Shown here piece after piece: positions 62,504 through 64,000 of a stretch of 64,000 bases of DNA (position 1 is its first letter; each line of letters begins with the position of its first letter). A program made the translations under genes and the position numbers. The stretch is from Candidatus Ancillula prorhinotermitis (GTDB taxonomy: Bacteria > Actinomycetota > Actinomycetes > Actinomycetales > Bifidobacteriaceae), in contig JAITGF010000003.1 in assembly GCA_031280795.1 (NCBI GenBank), forward strand, positions 1-64,000. Direction: 5' to 3'. The notes beneath the pieces were generated by a model. It ran no database searches. It had not been told where the DNA came from and saw nothing but the letters and a program-made list of their open reading frames with translations.

Positions 62504-64000
62504 TTATCCAGCTAGAGATGCATAGCGCTCATAGCGCTCTTTTGCATCTTGCACAGTCTTCTCGTAGAGCTTATTCGCATTATCGCCATGCACACGCTGC
62601 AGGCTCGAGAAACGATTTTGCTTGAGCATGAACTCCTTAGTCTTGGAGAAATCTGGCTTCTTGAAGTCAAGCTGGAACGGATTCTTATCATCTGACTTTA
62701 AGCGTGGGTCAAAACGATAGAGTGACCAGTAGCCAGACTCAACCGCTTCCTTAGCTTCTTGCAGTGTTAAGTGCATCCCCCCTGCTAACCCGTGGTTAAT
62801 ACAAGGAGTGTACGCTATAATCAATGAAGGGCCGTTAAAGCTCTCAGCTTCGCGGATTGCCTTCAAGGTCTGCATAGAGTTTGCTCCAGATGCAATCTGC
62901 GCCACATATACGTCACCATAGGTCATCGCCATTGCGCCAATATCCTTCTTCCCGCCATGTTTACCAGCGGCTGCGAATTTAGCAATTGCTGCTGCCGGAG
63001 TCGCCTTAGAGGCTTGACCGCCAGTATTCGCATACACTTCGTTATCCATAATCAGAATGTTTACATCTTCACCAGATGCCAGCACATGGTCAACACCACT
63101 GTAACCGATATCATAGCCCCAGCCGTCACCGCCGATAATCCATTGCGAAGGCTTGGCGAATAAGTCGCGCCCTTTATATAAATCGCGCAATACTGGGTCA
63201 GAAGCACTCTCACCACCGGCTTTCGCTAGGGCTTCTTTAAGCGCTTCGGCGCGGTCACGATTGGCTTCAGAATCATTGTAGCCGTTGACCCAATCTTGAA
63301 GTGCGTTTCGCAAATCATCGCCAAGCGCAGCGTGTGCCATAGCATTTTCGCCACAAGCAGTCGCCGAATCACCTAGAGAAAGAATATCCTTTGCTGACTC
63401 AAGCAAGCCTTCACGCTTAATCTTGTTCGCTAAAAAGATGCCAAGACCAAACTCAGCATTATCTTCGAAAAGTGAATTTGACCAAGCTGGACCAAACCCT
63501 TTAGCGTTAGTCGTGAATGGCGCTGCCGGAATTGCTGCACCCCAGATTGAAGAGCACCCGGTCGCATTAGCGATAGTCATACGATCGCCAAAAAGCTGAG
63601 TAAGCAACTTCACATAAGGTGTTTCACCACAACCCGCGCATGCTCCCGAAAACTCAAGCAGTGGCTTTTGGAACTGAGACCCCCGCACTGTGGAGAGTTT
63701 AGTGGGGTTAGTTTTCTCGCGAAGTGTCATTGCAAACGCCCAGTTCACTGCTTCACCAGCTTGGGATTTGAACGTCGCTGCCTTTAGTGGGCGATTCTCA
63801 TCTTCGGGGTTCTTCACGTTTACGGGGCAGGCTTGCAGGCAGAGTCCACAGCCAGTACAATCCTCAACTGATACTTGGATGCGATATGAAAGACCATCTG
63901 AACCTTTCATCTCCTTTACAATGAAGCCTTCGGGTGCATTTTCAAGTTCTTTTGCATCAGCTAAGACTGGGCGAATGGCTGCATGTGGGCAGACAAAGGC
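62504..64000 (-). CDS. nifJ: Pyruvate:ferredoxin oxidoreductase, C-terminal part
   Basis: Partial, cut by the right window edge; 498 codons of about 1,180 are visible. It begins inside the ferredoxin domain (AFVCPHAAIRP, then CTGCGLCLQACPVN for the second 4Fe-4S cluster) and goes on with the TPP-binding domain: ACAGCGETPYVKLL, ATGCSSIWGA, GDGWGYDIGYSG, MDNEVYANTGGQASKATP. Converts pyruvate and CoA to acetyl-CoA, CO2 and reduced ferredoxin. Marks an anaerobic metabolism. Followed by a strong terminator. Confidence 0.97.
   Translation of the reverse strand, partial: AFVCPHAAIRPVLADAKELENAPEGFIVKEMKGSDGLSYRIQVSVEDCTGCGLCLQACPVNVKNPEDENRPLKAATFKSQAGEAVNWAFAMTLREKTNPTKLSTVRGSQFQKPLLEFSGACAGCGETPYVKLLTQLFGDRMTIANATGCSSIWGAAIPAAPFTTNAKGFGPAWSNSLFEDNAEFGLGIFLANKIKREGLLESAKDILSLGDSATACGENAMAHAALGDDLRNALQDWVNGYNDSEANRDRAEALKEALAKAGGESASDPVLRDLYKGRDLFAKPSQWIIGGDGWGYDIGYSGVDHVLASGEDVNILIMDNEVYANTGGQASKATPAAAIAKFAAAGKHGGKKDIGAMAMTYGDVYVAQIASGANSMQTLKAIREAESFNGPSLIIAYTPCINHGLAGGMHLTLQEAKEAVESGYWSLYRFDPRLKSDDKNPFQLDFKKPDFSKTKEFMLKQNRFSSLQRVHGDNANKLYEKTVQDAKERYERYASLAG

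Noticed and set aside
1..64000. CRISPR array, prophage, transposase or toxin-antitoxin pair
   Set aside because: No spacer-repeat periodicity, phage genes, transposase or integrase motifs or TA-like gene pairs were found; the dispersed repeats are irregular and intergenic.

Overview
The window looks like a chromosomal segment of an anaerobic, Gram-positive, actinobacterium-like organism of moderate-to-low GC. Evidence: a PASTA-domain PknB kinase, class E sortase with the small membrane protein that commonly sits beside it in Actinobacteria, DUF4191, a comM-dprA-M23 peptidase block, LemA/HtpX, an AtpG that by memory resembles bifidobacterial AtpG, pyruvate:ferredoxin oxidoreductase and the oxygen-independent ThiH route to thiazole. 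A relative of Bifidobacteriales, possibly a host-associated lineage with a shrinking genome, is my inference, because several genes are trimmed or broken (nadD, mfd, vanY, one AAA ATPase) and usual operons are split (atp, yraN-comM-dprA). No species can be named from the sequence alone.

Layout. 1-5905: repeat A1, yraN, purM, a repeat nest, and an operon pknB-corC-murDI in which MurD and MurI are fused. 8030-11190: repeat nest, nadD-mltG-atpG operon, repeat D1 with outward promoters on both sides. 11188-18882: an internally deleted AAA ATPase, sufS, and thiamine genes thiH-thiG-thiF-thiS under a TPP riboswitch, plus APC permease-thiE. 18900-25460: rplY (with a long structured leader)-pth-mfd, facing nadK-recN. 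25500-27560: sortase E, small membrane protein, frameshifted vanY. 27600-34345: methyltransferase, and an envelope operon DUF4191/FKBP/two unknown envelope proteins/P-type ATPase. 34414-39385: comM-dprA-M23, lemA-htpX. 39442-45076: giant Ig/FN3-like surface protein and dcd. 45077-45678: the richest repeat nest. 45679-58510: recG, pgi, ychF, rpsT, tRNA-Leu-metG, prfA, rpmE, def, glmM, rplM-rpsI. 58749-64000: second (intact) AAA ATPase, M20 peptidase, gshA-like gene, and the 3' part of nifJ, cut by the window edge.

Two genome-wide patterns stand out. First, about sixteen genes share one promoter grammar, an extended -10 (TGNTATAAT or close) followed by 6-8 nt, usually exactly 6, and then the start codon with no room for a ribosome-binding site; this predicts widespread leaderless transcription. 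Genes for ribosomal proteins instead have full -35/-10 promoters and long leaders. Second, intergenic regions upstream of purM, pknB, atpG and dcd are built from recombined modules (A, B, C, D) that fold into hairpins; stems differ in sequence between copies but keep pairing, and the module edges carry the leaderless promoters of pknB, atpG and dcd. One such module also replaces the 3' end of nadD. No CRISPR array, prophage, transposase or integrase was seen.
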